Positions 22,643-34,702 of a DNA stretch of 64,000 nucleotides are shown here, one piece after another. The position numbers were made by a program, and so were the translations under genes. Position 1 is the first letter of the stretch; every line of letters starts with the position of its first letter. The notes under the pieces were generated by a model, which searched no databases, was not told the DNA's origin, and saw only the letters and a program-made list of their open reading frames with translations. The stretch comes from Epinephelus fuscoguttatus (lineage: Eukaryota; Chordata; Actinopteri; Perciformes; Serranidae): assembly GCF_011397635.1 (NCBI RefSeq), contig NC_064759.1, positions 11,490,428 to 11,554,427 of the forward strand. The letters are read 5' to 3'.

Positions 22643-23275
22643 CAGGAGTAGGCAGCCTGTGACTCCGGCGCCACATGTGCCTCTTTATCCCCTCTACAGT
22701 GGTTCCCATATCATTGTTCTGGGCCGAAAGTGATTTTACATTCTCCAATTGTAAATATTTGTAGCCTACACACTGATTAAAAAAAGTGTGGTAACATTTC
22801 ATAAGACAGCCCGCATTTTAGAGTGTACCTCTCGCCCACATGTACTTCCCCGGGAGTTAGAATATAACTCGCAGTCACTTAGCATATACTTGACCGCGTT
22901 GTTATACTCTAACTCCTGGGAAAGTATGTGGTAAGTGACCGGGAGGAATTATGCTCTAACTCCCGGGAAAGTACATGTAAGTTCCCGGGAGTTATACGCT
23001 AACTCCCGGAATGGAAAACAGAGAATTTATTAGTATGCAGACAGACTTGTTTGCTCACACCGCCATCGCTGCAAAGTTCAAGTGGCAAATAATCATGGAT
23101 AGCCCACTGCAGAGGAGCAACCTTGTGGTAAAAGATATTAATGGATGCTCGTTTGGAGCCACTGGTAATGTTGATAGACTAATTCAGATATCTTCATCGT
23201 AAGGCTCAAATCAGCTTTTTTTCTCCTTTTTTTGGCCAAAAATGGCTCTTCTAATAGTAAATGTTGGTGACCCCA
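22643..23275. mobile_element. hAT-like non-autonomous element
   Basis: The left end GGCAGCCTGTGACTCCGG...GCCACATGTGCCTCTTT and the right end AAAAATGGCTCTTCTAATAG...GTTGGTGACCCC resemble the ends of a common fish hAT family. The interior at 22837-23008 contains several CCCGGGAGTTA motifs in both orientations. Confidence 0.45.
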
Positions 23276-23639
23276 GTTCTTCAGTTTATTACAAACTCAA
23301 GAAAACATACTTATTATATCATATTCCATTCCTGCCAATATATCCCCTAAACTCTACACACTGGACCTTTAAAGTGCTGAATAAATGAAATACACAGCTG
23401 ACTGGTTTTGAACAAAGACTTGTGGCGATGTCTGTTCACAGGGTTTGTGTAAACAAAGCATCAAGGAAGGATTGCAGAAGCTGAAGAATTATCATTTCGA
23501 TTGGCAAATGTACCTCCCCATCTCCGTCTCATCAGGTAAGGACTCGCAGCTCAGTGCGTAGAGCGGAGGGCTCACAGAGGTTGCAGGTTTCATTTTTATT
23601 CTGCTTTTTTTTTGTACTTTTCAAAAGACCGTGCCGCTG

Positions 23640-23960
23640 CCTTTATTCTTAGTTTCTGCATAATAGGGATCATTCACATGAGAAATACGCTGGGCCTTAT
23701 TCATCAGGTTTGTGAAAAATAGCGTAAAATATACCATGGAAATGATCCAGGATGCCTGCCATGTGTGATTAATGAGACATCCTCACTCTACCAGTCGAAG
23801 AGCAAATCATTCATCAAATGCAGCTGTGGAATTAGAACCATGTGGAACCAATTCTACATTTACATATGGCACATGTGAAATTAGGCCTGCTTGGTGGCTC
23901 TTGGCTTATTAAGAGGCAGACTTGGCTCAGCTGTATTTGCATAGCTTACATACATGCAGA
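23640..23960. promoter_or_regulatory. Candidate conserved non-coding element
   Basis: Non-repetitive block with closely packed motifs: TGTGATTAATGAG (23764), CAGCTGTGGAATTAG (23821), CATATGGCACATGTG (23862), an octamer-like ATTTGCAT (23935) and several E-boxes. No ORF or splice pattern. Conservation is untested. Confidence 0.25.
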
Positions 23961-24073
23961 CTGCTGCATATAACAGAGGGTCCAAGAAACAGCTGCAGCA
24001 GAGGTGGATGTTTCAGTGAAGGCACAGGGGAGTGTTTTCTATCAATGTCCAACAAGTGTGATTAAGGTTTTCA

Positions 24074-24838
24074 TTAGGATTGGACAATATATCGATATTA
24101 TACCGATATCATGATATGGGATTAGAAACCATCTTAAATTTGGATATCATAATATCATAAGTGTTTTCCGAAGTCGTCAAAATCCGGTGCTTGGGCAGTG
24201 ACTTGCGGCATCAGAAACTAACGAAAAAAGGCGTCCTTTTACGTCGGCATAATATGAGGTGGTTTCCATTATAGTTTAACGAGTGGGGTGGACAGGAGGG
24301 ATGGTGGATGTGTCCAACAAACACCAACTTTCACCCAAGCGAGCAGTGTTCATGTCCCGTAAGATTCTAAAGCCAAACCCTGTTTTTTTTTCCTAAACCC
24401 AACCACAAGTTCGTTGTCGAAAGAAAAAAAAAACATCAAATTGCAGGGATGTACTGACGTAATGCATTTATTTTGAAGGAGACTGTATGGAAATGGTTAA
24501 TTTCCTGTGAAAACAGAGGTGTATTTTGAAACTTGACACAGTGTCCCAGAAGGTCAACAACCAAAGCACCCAGGGTACCTTGCACGTCAAGAGTCCATGA
24601 CCAAAACGTCAATATGTGACGAGGTTAGAGTGAGAATGTGTTGGTTTTCCTGGTTTTAAATTCTGCATTACAGTGAAGTGATGTCATTTTCTGAACTTAC
24701 CAGACTGTTCCCCACTTCGCAATTATATCCACATTGTGTAAATAGTTTTTAAAAGCCACAGTAGTCAATCAATATCGAGGTATTTGTTCAAAAATATTGT
24801 TATATCTCATTGTCTTCATATTGCCCAGCGCTAGTTTA
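24074..24838. mobile_element. MITE with GGACAATATATCGATA-type ends, carrying another repeat
   Basis: The left end GGACAATATATCGATATTAT and the right end (minus strand GGGCAATATGAAGACAATGA) are inverted, and ATATCGAGGTATTTG lies inside the right end. A different repeat (about 24176-24645) sits in the middle; its two ends match fragments at 22216-22300 (inverted) and 3374-3418. Confidence 0.55.
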
Positions 24839-24840
24839 GT

Positions 24841-26564
24841 TTATTTTATTTGATAGAGACATCACAGCGACATTAAAATTGTAGTGTTAGTAGTAATCTC
24901 CTGTAAACACCTGTCCTCAGGAGGCTTTTTAAAAGTTAAAATAGTAAAAAGAAAATACATCCACGTATACCAGTTCTCATTCAAGCACACTGGAGGCTGA
25001 AACAAATATTAGCCAGCAATTTTGTCTCTATGTTCAACTTGGAAAAGGTGCATTTTTATACAAAGAAGCTTAAAAGAAAGAGCAGATGAAAAGTGGAACG
25101 ACGAAGTAACAAATCATCTGAAAATGACAAAAAAAATGTGTTCAACCTCTCCCTATGTCAATCTGACTTAATTTACACCACTGGAGACAGATGTTTTTAA
25201 ATACTTTTAATACTTTACTGCTTTTTAAATACTCGAATGACCATGCTGATATGTCTGCTGCTCCTGTCATTTTTGTATTGAGCATTAGTAGGGTTGTTGT
25301 TAACAGCAAGTTTTTTTGATACATATAGATGTTTTTTTTAACATATACATATATTCTTCTTTTCTACTGCACTGCTGCGGGCTGGGATAATAGTATTTCA
25401 TCTTTATTATATATGCAGAAACATAAGAAAAATGACAAACTGAATCTTGATCTTTTGCCACAAGGGGACACACAGCAGCATAGCCAGTAATGCATGTATT
25501 CAGTACTTGAGAAACAACTGTGTTCCCAGGGATTAAGGAGGAGTAATCCACACCAAACTCTCAAATGTATGCGAAGGTTTATAGCAACACTTCATGGGAA
25601 AATACTGAGGATACGGAGACACGTATTTGAACAAATGAGCAAAATTAAAATTCTACTGCTGACTTTTGAATTAACTTAAAAACTCTTTCTGTCCCCTGAC
25701 AGAGTCACGTGTTTTGTCCAGAAAGGATGACATTATAATATCCAGCTATGGAAGACAAAAATATCTCACAAGTAAAAGAAGAAATCACTGATTTTATTTA
25801 ATGAGGAAAAAAACACAGAAATTTCACATTTGTTGCATTTATTTTGTCGCACAGTAACAAGGCTGGGTGTCAGTAATGAATACCTTTAAAGTACAGACCA
25901 AGCAGCAACTTTAGGGACTGAAAAATGAAGCCAACACACAAGTGCCAAACAAAAACCGCAGGACAGGCAGGCTGTCTGCCAGTAGTGTCCTCGGCTCTCA
26001 GTCAGATCCACCCCTCGCTCCTCCACAGCTCCAGCCTCTCGCCCAAATATGGTCACTTCTGGCTTTGAAAAACCAAGATGGGAACAACCGAATTGCCGAA
26101 CTCAAGGCTTCAAAATGGGATTCCACAAACTAATGAGTGATGTCTCATTAGCTTTGTCCATTATTTTTAGTCTCTATCTATAGTATCGAAACATATCCAG
26201 TAAAATAGCTGCACTTGATCCTCTTTGCGTCGGGAGTCTGATTCCGTACCATCCCGACTCCCCTCCAGATCAGCAAACTTTCTGTTGCTGCCGTCTCCTG
26301 AGCCGCTCTTCTTCTTCCAGTTCAACATCTGTCCAATTAGCATGACCTAGCACAGCAGCAGTGTCTAGCATCCAACAGCAAGCTGTAAAACTGTCCCAAC
26401 AAACTCACACTGACACCAAGCTCGACTCTGTCATTAACTGTTAATAAGCGTGAGGTAATATTAGCTGTGTGATGCCAACAGTTAGCCCCTTCACTGTGTA
26501 TGTGCATCTGGGCGGACTCTCACAACTGTCCCTGGCGTGGAGCTTACAGTCCCATGACAGCAGC
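24841..26564. other. Gene-free stretch; possible distal 3' UTR of ino80c
   Basis: No exon recognised. AATAAA signals on the minus strand lie at 25798-25793 and about 25840, 1.2 kb beyond the ino80c stop, so part of this may be 3' UTR. Wording at 26047-26140 (TCACTTCTGGCTTTGAAAAA and on) looks like a dispersed fish repeat. Confidence 0.35.
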
Positions 26565-26797
26565 TCACGTTACAACACATAGGGTCTGTGGTGTGATGAA
26601 GTTGAGCACGGTGTATTTGATGGGGTTGGCAGTTCAGCATACCGAGATGCCACCAAAACATTTGAAAGTATCGCTACACTACACGCCACTGTATTCATGT
26701 TATGGTTATCGAATTAAGTACTCTACTGGTATCTGTACCCCTTTAAGGGCACTGGTATTGGTACTAGAATCGTAATATTTTAAACAACACCCAGCCC
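26565..26797 (+). repeat. MITE fragment with ACCCAGCCCTAC end, sister of 34.7 kb copy
   Basis: Matches the minus strand of 34703-34900 in order: GAGCACGGTGTAT, GCAGTTCAGCATACCGAGAT, GCCACCAAAACAT, AAGTACTCTA and the terminal CCAGCCCTAC. 5' part missing. Confidence 0.6.
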
Positions 26798-26996
26798 TAC
26801 ACATTAACAATTATGACTCAGGTTGCCTTCTTTGAAATCAGTTGTGCGGATGTTTAGCGGTGGCCAGTCTGAGAGTTCAGCGATCTTCACTTTGTGTCCT
26901 CACTAATCGCAGCCTGTCCTCTCCAACAGCCTCCTACACTGACAGAGGTTCAGTTCTGGTTTGAACCTGTTTCAGGGTTCAAGCCTCGCTCGGCCG

Positions 26997-29900
26997 TCAG
27001 GGTACAATGCAAGTTGCCTTCCGGAGCGCCAGGTAGCCGGTAACAACATCAGCGGGGAGGAGACGGATGTAGGAGAACTCCTCCCTGGACGTGAAGCGTA
27101 GCTTTGTCTGAGGGTCTGTGTAGTTTGCCTGAGGAAAGACGAGAGAGGGTATTCAGTGTGTCCTTTATTCTGCCCAAGAAAGTTATTTCGTTCATTGTAC
27201 AATGGAAATGTAGCAACTCACAGGGAGTCCAGAGATGTCAGAGTATTTCTTGGTTGGCTTTAGAGAAGGAGGGGTGTCAATGTTGTAGTCTGTGAACACA
27301 GGAAGGAAATTGAGCTCCTGATTAAAGCTGTACTATAATGGCCATTTGTTCTATAAGTGACAAGAACTTATCACTGCAGTCTTATATTTAATGCAATATT
27401 ACACAGCTTTGAAATACAGTGTACTGCAAAGAACTTTCAAAGCCTACTTTTGCCCCAAACATTAAACCACATTAACAAAAAATAATTTTGAATGCATTTT
27501 GGTAAGATATATAGGAGATAATAGTGTTTTGACACAACATATTAGTGAGATTCAGTTTCATATTAAACTCTGGCAGAATAGGTCACTTTATAAAATAGTA
27601 ATATGTACTTTTGCTTCAAACTTTAAAACATTTAAACCAAAGATTTGTTGCACACCTTAAAAATTATTCATAAAACAAAATAATTTATGTCTTGGACACT
27701 GGGGTTAGACAGAGCCGACTTGTTTTGATATAAAAAATGTAGCATGTGTACCAGGTTAAAGTAAGATACAAAAACTCACAGCTGGGATCAGTAAGCTTCC
27801 AGGGTAGAGTCCGCTCCAGGGCCAGAATCTGTTTGAGATTCTTCCAGGTCCTGTTCTTTTTACCTGCTGCTGCTCCACCAATCCCCGAGTGCTGCCCCGA
27901 GATTAAGAGGAGGAGTAGAAGAGGGAGAAGTTGAGTGAAAAGCCAAAGACGGAGATAAACTTAAAACCCACGTGGTTGCTCACCATAAACGTGGGGTCTT
28001 TGAACGGCGGAGGCTTTGCTGTGGGCTCTGCGATGGCGGCTTGACCGCAGTCAGCTGTTCCCACTGGCTTCACCTCAGCCACTGACTCCACGGCTGTTAT
28101 CTGATGAGACATGAAAGACGAACAGCAATCGCATTTGATTTTAAGCTACTTGTTATACAAGTGTTTTGAATGTAAACAAAATCTACACTTGGCTGAACAC
28201 AGTGTGAAGTGAACCTTTAAGATACAACTTAATCGACTGTCTCAGTAGCTGTTGTGACGCTGATACTGGTACAGCTTTGTGCACTGTGTTTCTGTGATGC
28301 AATGTTTGCTTCTGCCCTTAGATATGACACATCTACTCAGTGTTTAGATGATTGATTGATAGTTTAAAGGTTCAGTTTGTAGGATTTAGGGGGATATATT
28401 AGTAGTAATGGAATAAATAAAATTAGTGGGTCTTTTTTGTGTAAAATCACCTGAAAATAACAACCGTCATGTTTTGTTGTGTTAAAATGAGCTGCTTATC
28501 TCTACATAGGGAGCAGGTCCTCGTCCATGGAGATCACCATGTTGCACCGCCATGTTTCTCAAATAGCCCAGAGCCAAAACTGGCTCTTAATAGGACCATT
28601 CGCATCAGCCACCATAGTTAGCAGCCCCTCCAGAGCAAGACAAATGGCATCTGAAGACACTGATTTTTGACGTGGAGCTGCTTTATTCAGTGTTTTTACC
28701 ACTTTAAATCATCATGTCTGTTTGTTTTGGAGAGGAAGAGAACTCTGTGGGTAATTTAGCTCCTGGTAAGAACCTTCTGAACATCTAGGGTCATACTCAC
28801 GAATCTTCTTGGTACAAAAAGTTGCTCCTTGTGTAAAAATTCTACGAAAAGTCTTAGGATTATGACGTTATTTGAGAATTACCCCTTAAAGTTTAGACTA
28901 GGTCCTGGTAAATATAAAAGTTCCTGAGGTGAAAAACTGCTAGGAGCAGTGAGAAGGTCTTTCAAGATGCTTAAGAGGAGAAAATGGTGGAAACACAAAG
29001 AGGTCGGAGAAATATTCTCAAAATGCTAGATGTGAGTAAATGGAATGCTACAGATAAGGTCATGCAGGAGTAATGTTTGTGGTTGATCTCACTAGGGATA
29101 CACACACATTTCCCGCCCAATGCAATAACGCTGTAATGCCACAAACAAAGACAGGTGGGTTCAACAATGAATCGCATTGCTGATTTATCGCATCACGTGA
29201 TCTGGATATTGTAATGTGGACCCAGAATAGACTCCACAGATATAAAGTTTGGTGTAACCATAGCAACGCCCTTTATAAATAAAAAGCCTGTCAATACAAA
29301 CAAATGCTAGCGGATAGTGGGTTAGTTTCCTACCATTCGTTTCTAACCGAGGGGGGTCATCAACACGAACTGGCTCGTTCACTCTAAAGAGCTAGTTCAA
29401 AGACTCGGCTCATTCACAAACATCACATCACTTGCTCAGAGCTGCTCTAAGAACTTTCCTAAATCACGCCTATGCTAAGACTCCTTACCTAAAGATATTA
29501 GGCTAAATTAGGAGCTCTCAGAATATTATCAGAATGTTTGTAAAATACAGCTGCTGGATCTTCAGTTACCAGAGGAAAAAAAGCATCACAGAAACTGCTC
29601 CTGGTTAAAACTTATAAAACAATGAACACTGACGAAATTCTAACCAGGAGAAGTTTCAGCTGGTTGTAATCCTCACAGCTAGATGGCACTTTTTCCCACA
29701 AACTGCTCCTTTAATTCAGTTTTCAGGCAACAATGCCCAACATTCTCTGGGTTCAAGCGTCTCAAATGTGAAGATTTGCTGCTTCTCTTTGTCTGTGAAT
29801 AATCAAAAAACGTTTCTGCAGTTTAATTAATAACGAAAATAATGTTTGTAAGCTGAGACTGAGTAGCATCACATCTTGGTTGCTGTGCATTCTCCTTGCA

Positions 29901-30144
29901 GCTGAACAAACCTAACCCCTACACTGTTCACTCCATTACAGTCTGATGAGCTTCAACGTGTCACCTGTGTTGCTGGTGTCACTGTCAGCAGCCCTTTCTT
30001 CTTCTTGATGCTGCAGCTCCCGGTCCCGGTGACCTGCTGCGCGGCAGACACCGCCGGACTTGCGGGACGTTTCTTCCCCCGGAGAGCGGCAGAGGTGGCG
30101 GCTGCCGGCGGGGCCCTGACGGTTATGGAGATCTGAGATGCCAT
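26997..30144 (-). CDS. ino80c: INO80 complex subunit C, five coding exons
   Basis: Subunit of the nuclear INO80 ATP-dependent chromatin remodeller, which slides nucleosomes in transcription and DNA repair. Exons (minus): 30144-29965, 28100-27984, 27891-27780, 27289-27222 and 27128-26997. All introns are GT-AG and the phases join to one 202-residue protein; human INO80C has 192. Exon 1 starts MASQISITVR and has basic nuclear-signal-like stretches (RGKKRP at 22, KKKK at 47). Exon 2 ends PPPFKDPTFM. Exon 3 has GKKNRTWKNLKQIL and LPWKL. Exons 4-5 form the YL1 C-terminal domain (about 137-202): YSDISGLPANYTDPQTKLRF, EEFSYIRLLP, DVVTGYLALRKATCIVP, stop at 26999-26997. An in-frame ATG at 30219 would add 25 residues, but the family starts at MA.Q. 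Exon junctions were placed by eye; Tyr137 is split between exons 3 and 4. Intron 1 (about 1.9 kb) carries a TTAA-flanked transposon. No disruption is seen, so the gene looks functional. Confidence 0.96.
28368..29710 (+). mobile_element. TTAA-flanked DNA element in ino80c intron 1, with a nested insert
   Basis: The ends AGGTTCAGTTTGTAGG and (minus) AGGAGCAGTTTGTGGG are inverted and each is preceded by TTAA (28364-28367 and 29711-29714). A second copy lies at about 22.3-23.4 kb in the opposite direction. The middle (about 28790-29540) appears to be a different element starting GGGTCATACTCACGAATCTT, perhaps Harbinger-like. No coding capacity recognised. Confidence 0.7.
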
Positions 30145-30290
30145 TTGTGGTGAGCAAAGTGGTTTTAATATACGATGTGAGGACAGCTTTAGCTCTGGAT
30201 ACTTATCATTAGCCGTCACTCATTCAGATTGTAAATATCGCTTCACCCGGATGTGGAAATGTTTCACTTCCGGGATCAAATTTAGAAATC
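30145..30290 (-). promoter_or_regulatory. Putative ino80c promoter with ETS-type sites
   Basis: Immediately upstream of the ino80c start. No TATA box. CCGGAAGT on the minus strand (30273-30266, read from CACTTCCGGG) is a consensus ETS/GABP site, and CACCCGGATG at 30245 holds a weaker one. This is usual for housekeeping genes. The transcription start is not determined. Confidence 0.5.
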
Positions 30291-30300
30291 GCTGTAATAA

Positions 30301-30307
30301 AAATGTA

Positions 30308-30343
<36 letters not shown>

Positions 30344-30738
30344 GAGTAATAATGTGTCAATATGACTGCATATTATTATATATATTGATATATATTATCT
30401 TAATTGAAAATGTGTAACAAAATAACAAAAATGTATAAATTCGTTTTAGTGTATGTAGCATATACAGCATCTATGGCAGCGGTGTCAAACTCATTTTAGC
30501 CCAATTTGATCGCAGGTGGGCCGGACCAGTACAACCACAGCATGATATCATATAAATAACAAACACCTTCAAATGTTTCCCTTTTTTGGTTAAAAAAAGT
30601 ACATTTTAAAACCCCTAATCATTTACAAAACAGATGACAATCCACCTGTGATGTCTTCAGAAAAATAAATGCAATGTCAACAATATTCCTGCTGTGATAG
30701 ACCCCTGCTTCTATTGATCTTGTGCTAAGTACCATATT

Positions 30739-30784
<46 letters not shown>

Positions 30785-31429
30785 CCAAGCAGAATAGCTC
30801 TGTTAGCCAGGTTACTTTTAAAATAGCATGCAACAACTTCCTTGAACATTTCAACAAATAGCAATAATCAATAATACCGTAGTTTAGTTTCACAAATTGT
30901 GCCTGGTGGTCGTGCATTCACAGTGGTCAGGATGAAAGTAATAGATATGAAAATAACAGCATAAAACAGGAACAATATAGAGGAATCTGCAGCAAAAACA
31001 AGGCATATAAAACATGTCAAATTAAAAAAACTAAGCAATTGTAGAAGCTCAAGGAGACGAAGAGCACTTCAGTGCCAGCCTCGTTAACACCAAACAGCCA
31101 AATGAATGCCTTCACTCTTGATATTTGTATTCAGCAGAGCATAATACATTAAGGCCCATTGAAACACAATGAATTTAATAAAATGAAGTAGAGCAGATTT
31201 TAAGAATAAAGACATGAATGAATAAGGGGAAACAACAGACTCAGTTTTACTAAAAGCTCTACTAATGGTATTACAGTGAGGCTCAGCAGCTGACTGACTC
31301 CTGTCAGTGGAGCGCTGTTGCCACCCTGTGTTTAACTGAAGGTCCTGCATGCAGGAAGCTGAGGGCTGATCCGTGCAAACACACTCTTACTGACAACAGT
31401 GAAGTTACTTTTTAAATGAGATCATGAAT
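30301..31429. repeat. ATT and TG microsatellites, hAT end fragment
   Basis: (ATT)n at 30307-30340 and (TG)n at 30741-30782. GGTGTCAAACTCATTTTAGC at 30481-30500, followed by GGTGGGCCGGACC, resembles the end of a widespread fish hAT-type element. The rest shows no recognised feature. Confidence 0.6.
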
Positions 31430-33055
31430 AAATAATAATAATTAACCTTGTTTATATAGCACCTTTCAAAATACAGTTACAAAGTTCTTTACAATAAACT
31501 AAACACATTTAAAAGACAAAGACTATAAAATAAAGTCATAAAATGTCATCTCGTAAAAGATAAAATAAGGCAGGCCCAAACTAGAATCAAAGTAATAAAT
31601 GAGAAATAAAAGACAGCTCAGATAAAGTCAGGATATGCTTTCTGATAGAAGCCAGTGACTCAGACAGCCTTATAACCTTGGGCAGGTGGGTTCAGAGCCT
31701 CAAGGCCCTGATTGCCAAAGCTCTGTCCCCTTTGGTCTTCAGTCTGGACTCTTGGACAAGCAGAAGACCTCTGCCCGAATATCTCAAACTATGTGAAGGT
31801 TCAGAAGGGATTAAGAGGTCTGAAATGTAGTCTGGAGCCATGAAGAGCCTTGAAAGTAATCAATAAGATTTTAAAGTCAATCATAAAACAAACAGGGAGC
31901 CAATGTCCACCCATCCATCCATCCATCCATCCATTTTCATCCACTTATCTGGGACCGGGTCGCGAGGGCAGCAGGCCAAGGAAAGCACCCCAGACGTCCC
32001 TCTCCCCAGTAATGCTTTCCAGCTCCTCCTGGGGGACCCCAAGGTGTTCCCAGGCCAGATGAGATATGTAATCCCTCCAGCGTGTTCTGGGTCTGCCCTG
32101 GGGCCTCCTACCAGTGGGATGTGCCCGGAACACCTCTAACAGGAGGCGCCCAGGAGGCATCCTGATCAGGTGCCCGAATCACCTCAACTGACCTCTTTCG
32201 ACGCAAAGAAGCAACAGCTCTACTCCAAGCTCCCTCCTGATTTCCCAACTCCTTACACTATCTCTAGATGGACCAGCCAACACCCCCTGAGAATGTGTTT
32301 GACTTTACGCCGAGTATGTGGACACAGCTCTCACTTCGGTCATACAGGGACCAGATGACTCATTGCAGCGAGCCTGGTACCCCACACTCCCGCAGAACCC
32401 CATGCAAGACCCTTCAAGGGACACGGTCGTAAGCCTTCTCCAATCCCACAAAACACATATAGACTGGATGGGCAAACTCCGGCAACCCCTCCAGCAGCCT
32501 CATGAGAGAAAAGAGCTGGTCCACTGTTCCGTGGCCAGGACTGAATCCGCATTGCCCCTCCTGATTTTGAGGTTCGACAATCGGACGGAGTCCTTTCCAG
32601 CGCCCTGGAGCCTTTTTACATTGGAAGCCAATGTAAGGAGGCTAAAACGTGTGATGTGGTAGTACTTCCTGGTTTTGCTTAAAAGCCTTGTGGCTGAGTT
32701 CTGAACAATCTGAAGTCGTTTTTTTACTGAGACAGGAATAAAGGCTGTTACAATAATCAAGACATGAAGAAATAAAAGCATGTACAACAGTTTCTGTATC
32801 TCTAAAAGTTAAAGTAGATCTTATTTTATCAATGTTTCTGAGGTGATAAAAACATGATTGGACAAGCTTAGTGACATGATGTTAAAGATATAAATTACTA
32901 TAAAACATGACACCAAGATTTCTTGCAAAAGGCTTTATGTGTTGAGACAGGTGACCAGTAGATGGCAGCATTTGTTTCGTGATATGCTGTGACCCAATTA
33001 CAAGGGTTCCTATTTTATTAGAATTGAGCTGAAGGAAATTTAATGACCTTTTTTC
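31430..33055 (-). mobile_element. L2-type LINE fragment, split by a later LINE insertion
   Basis: On the minus strand 33055-32635 encodes part of the reverse transcriptase and its C-terminal region: NFLQLNSNK, FARNLGVMF, HAFISSCLDYCNSLYSCLSK, then LQIVQNSATRLLSKTRKYYH. It resumes at 31897 with KGDRAFAIRA-like wording (about 31725) and a 3' UTR ending TGCTATATAAACAAGG and an (ATT)n tail at 31430. Several stops and frameshifts make it dead. The break at 31907-32625 is a different LINE. Confidence 0.85.
31907..32625 (-). mobile_element. Rex/RTE-type LINE 3' fragment with (GATG)n tail, nested insertion
   Basis: The minus frame at 32160-31945 reads RRPQGRPRTRWRDYISHLAW followed by EHLGVPQEELESI and LLPSRPGPR, the C-terminus of a common fish LINE ORF. 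Reverse-transcriptase-like remains lie at 32552-32340. The 3' tail is GGATG repeats (31912-31935 in plus as CATCC/CATC). It is 5' truncated and internally rearranged. The 9-mer AGCCAATGT flanks it on both sides (31898-31906 and 32626-32634), a target-site duplication within the L2 element. Rex3/RTE is my best family guess. Confidence 0.8.
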
Positions 33056-33715
33056 TAACAAATGTTTTAAATTGGTTGTGGAGAGCTTTGTAAGTGATGA
33101 TGAGGAGCTTGAAGTGGATTCTCTGGGAGATGGGGAGCCAGTGGAGGTTATGAAGGACGGGGTGATGTGGTCACAGGTGCGGGAGTGTGTGAGAAGACGA
33201 GCTGCTGATGAACTGTAGTTGTTCTGTAGTTTCTTGAGAGTTTTATATGATGAACCATAAAGGAGACTGTTGCAGTGGTCTAGTCTGGAAGTGATGAATG
33301 CACGGATGAGAGTCTGTGCAGCTGAAGAGCAGAGGGATTGACGGAGGCGGGTGATGTTCCTGAGATGGAAGAAGGCTGTTTTGGTGATGTGTTTGATGTG
33401 TTGGTCAAAGGAGAGGGTTTGATCAAAGATGACACCAAGGTTACAGACATGCGGGGAGGAGAGCACAGTGCAACCGTTGATGGAGAGGGAGAAGTTGTGG
33501 GTGGATTTGGTCAGAGATTTGGGGCTGATGATGATGACTTCTGATTTGTCACAGTTAAGTTTGAGGAATCACTGTTTCGGTGATGCAGCTGGTGAGGGGT
33601 AGAGTGAGAGGCAGGAGTGATGGCTTTGGTGGAGATGTGGAGCTGAATGTCGTCGGCGAAGCAGTGAAACTGAAGTCCATGATGGTTAACTTTGTTTATA
33701 GTGTCCATCAGACAC
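33056..33715 (-). mobile_element. Second L2-type LINE fragment (reverse transcriptase)
   Basis: The minus frame 33708-33511 contains the RT catalytic motif FADD (HCFADDIQLHIS). After a frameshift, 33466-33060 reads VCNLGVIFDQTLSFDQHIKH, FFHLRNITRLRQ, SRLDHCNSLLYGSS and LQNNYSSSAARLLTH, the following conserved blocks. Both 5' and 3' parts are missing; it abuts the other L2 copy. Confidence 0.85.
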
Positions 33716-34702
33716 CTGCTTTCAGAAACTAGAGTCCAGGTAGGGAAACTGCACCAAGCAGGATTACTTGGCTTGCCAGCTGACTTCTAAAATAGCATGA
33801 TAGCAGTCAAATAACAAGCAACTTCTCTGAAGTAAGGTAAATTTAATGTCCCAGAGATACAGACAGTAGTTGTGAGTACCACAAAACAGTCAATACAATA
33901 CAAACACACAGAGTCCAGTATCACACACTGTCTGGGGTAAATCATGGACATTATCGGTCTCTGCTGGTTAAGATAAGTGATGGCAGACGGGACGAAGGAT
34001 GATCTGTAACGCTTAGCGCTACATTTAAGGAGGCAAACCTCTACCCTGATGGAAGCACCTGAAACATGGAGGGGGTGCTAAGAGTCTGAGACAATAGACG
34101 GAGCTTTAGAGGTGACCTGCTCCTCATACAGATTGGTTATTTAAAGTAACACAGTGATCTTACAGCACAACTTGACCGCTTTTTCCAACTTGTTCACTAG
34201 TTTAATGACTTGTGGTTCATGACTCCCCAACACTGACAGCGTATTTGTGATACGTATTTAGTGACCTAACCATGAGTGACCAGTTGGCATGAAACAATGT
34301 GTCCCAACCTTTTTTTGTTGATAACCCCTAAAATGCGAGGACATACTTCTCATTACCCCTCTTCACATGTCTGTGAGTTGTGAGCAGTTTTAATTAAAGC
34401 GATCTTCCCCTCCTCTTTTATTGTTTCATCTGAATCTGAAATTATATCACTTATTTTGTTGCAATTCTATGCTCTTAAATTAATAATAGAGTATTTTTAA
34501 CTAATTTTTTATATTGTCAAGAGTATCATTATCGCAAAAATACCCTGAACTATCATGACATATCTCCCAACCCTGATTTACGGGTTTAGTTTAAATGCAG
34601 GACAACCTGTTAAAAATAAGTGATAGACTTCCCTCCAGTTGTGCACACAGCCCTGCAGTAGATGAGTATGCCTTTATGTTTTTTGGGTTTTTTTAACGGT
34701 GT
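33716..34702. other. Gene-free stretch
   Basis: No exon, RNA gene or clear repeat border recognised. Confidence 0.45.

Larger units (their letters stand above)
22301..23368 (-). mobile_element. TTAA-ended element, second copy of the 28.4-29.7 kb family, carrying nested insertions
   Basis: The right end, read on the minus strand, is AGGTCCAGTGTGTAG preceded by TTAA (23369-23372). It matches AGGTTCAGTTTGTAG at 28368. AACATGGCGGTGCAACATGG at 22333-22352 and the block around CTCCCTATGTAGA.ATAA at 22610-22628 also match the copy at 28500-28555. Two other elements interrupt it (22380-22602 and about 22643-23275). The left boundary is not clear. Confidence 0.6.

Noticed and set aside
23536..23600. 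tRNA-like stretch with AGCTCAGTGCGTAGAGCG
   Set aside because: A-box wording is good, but the B box is poor and no cloverleaf can be drawn; at most an old tRNA-derived fragment.
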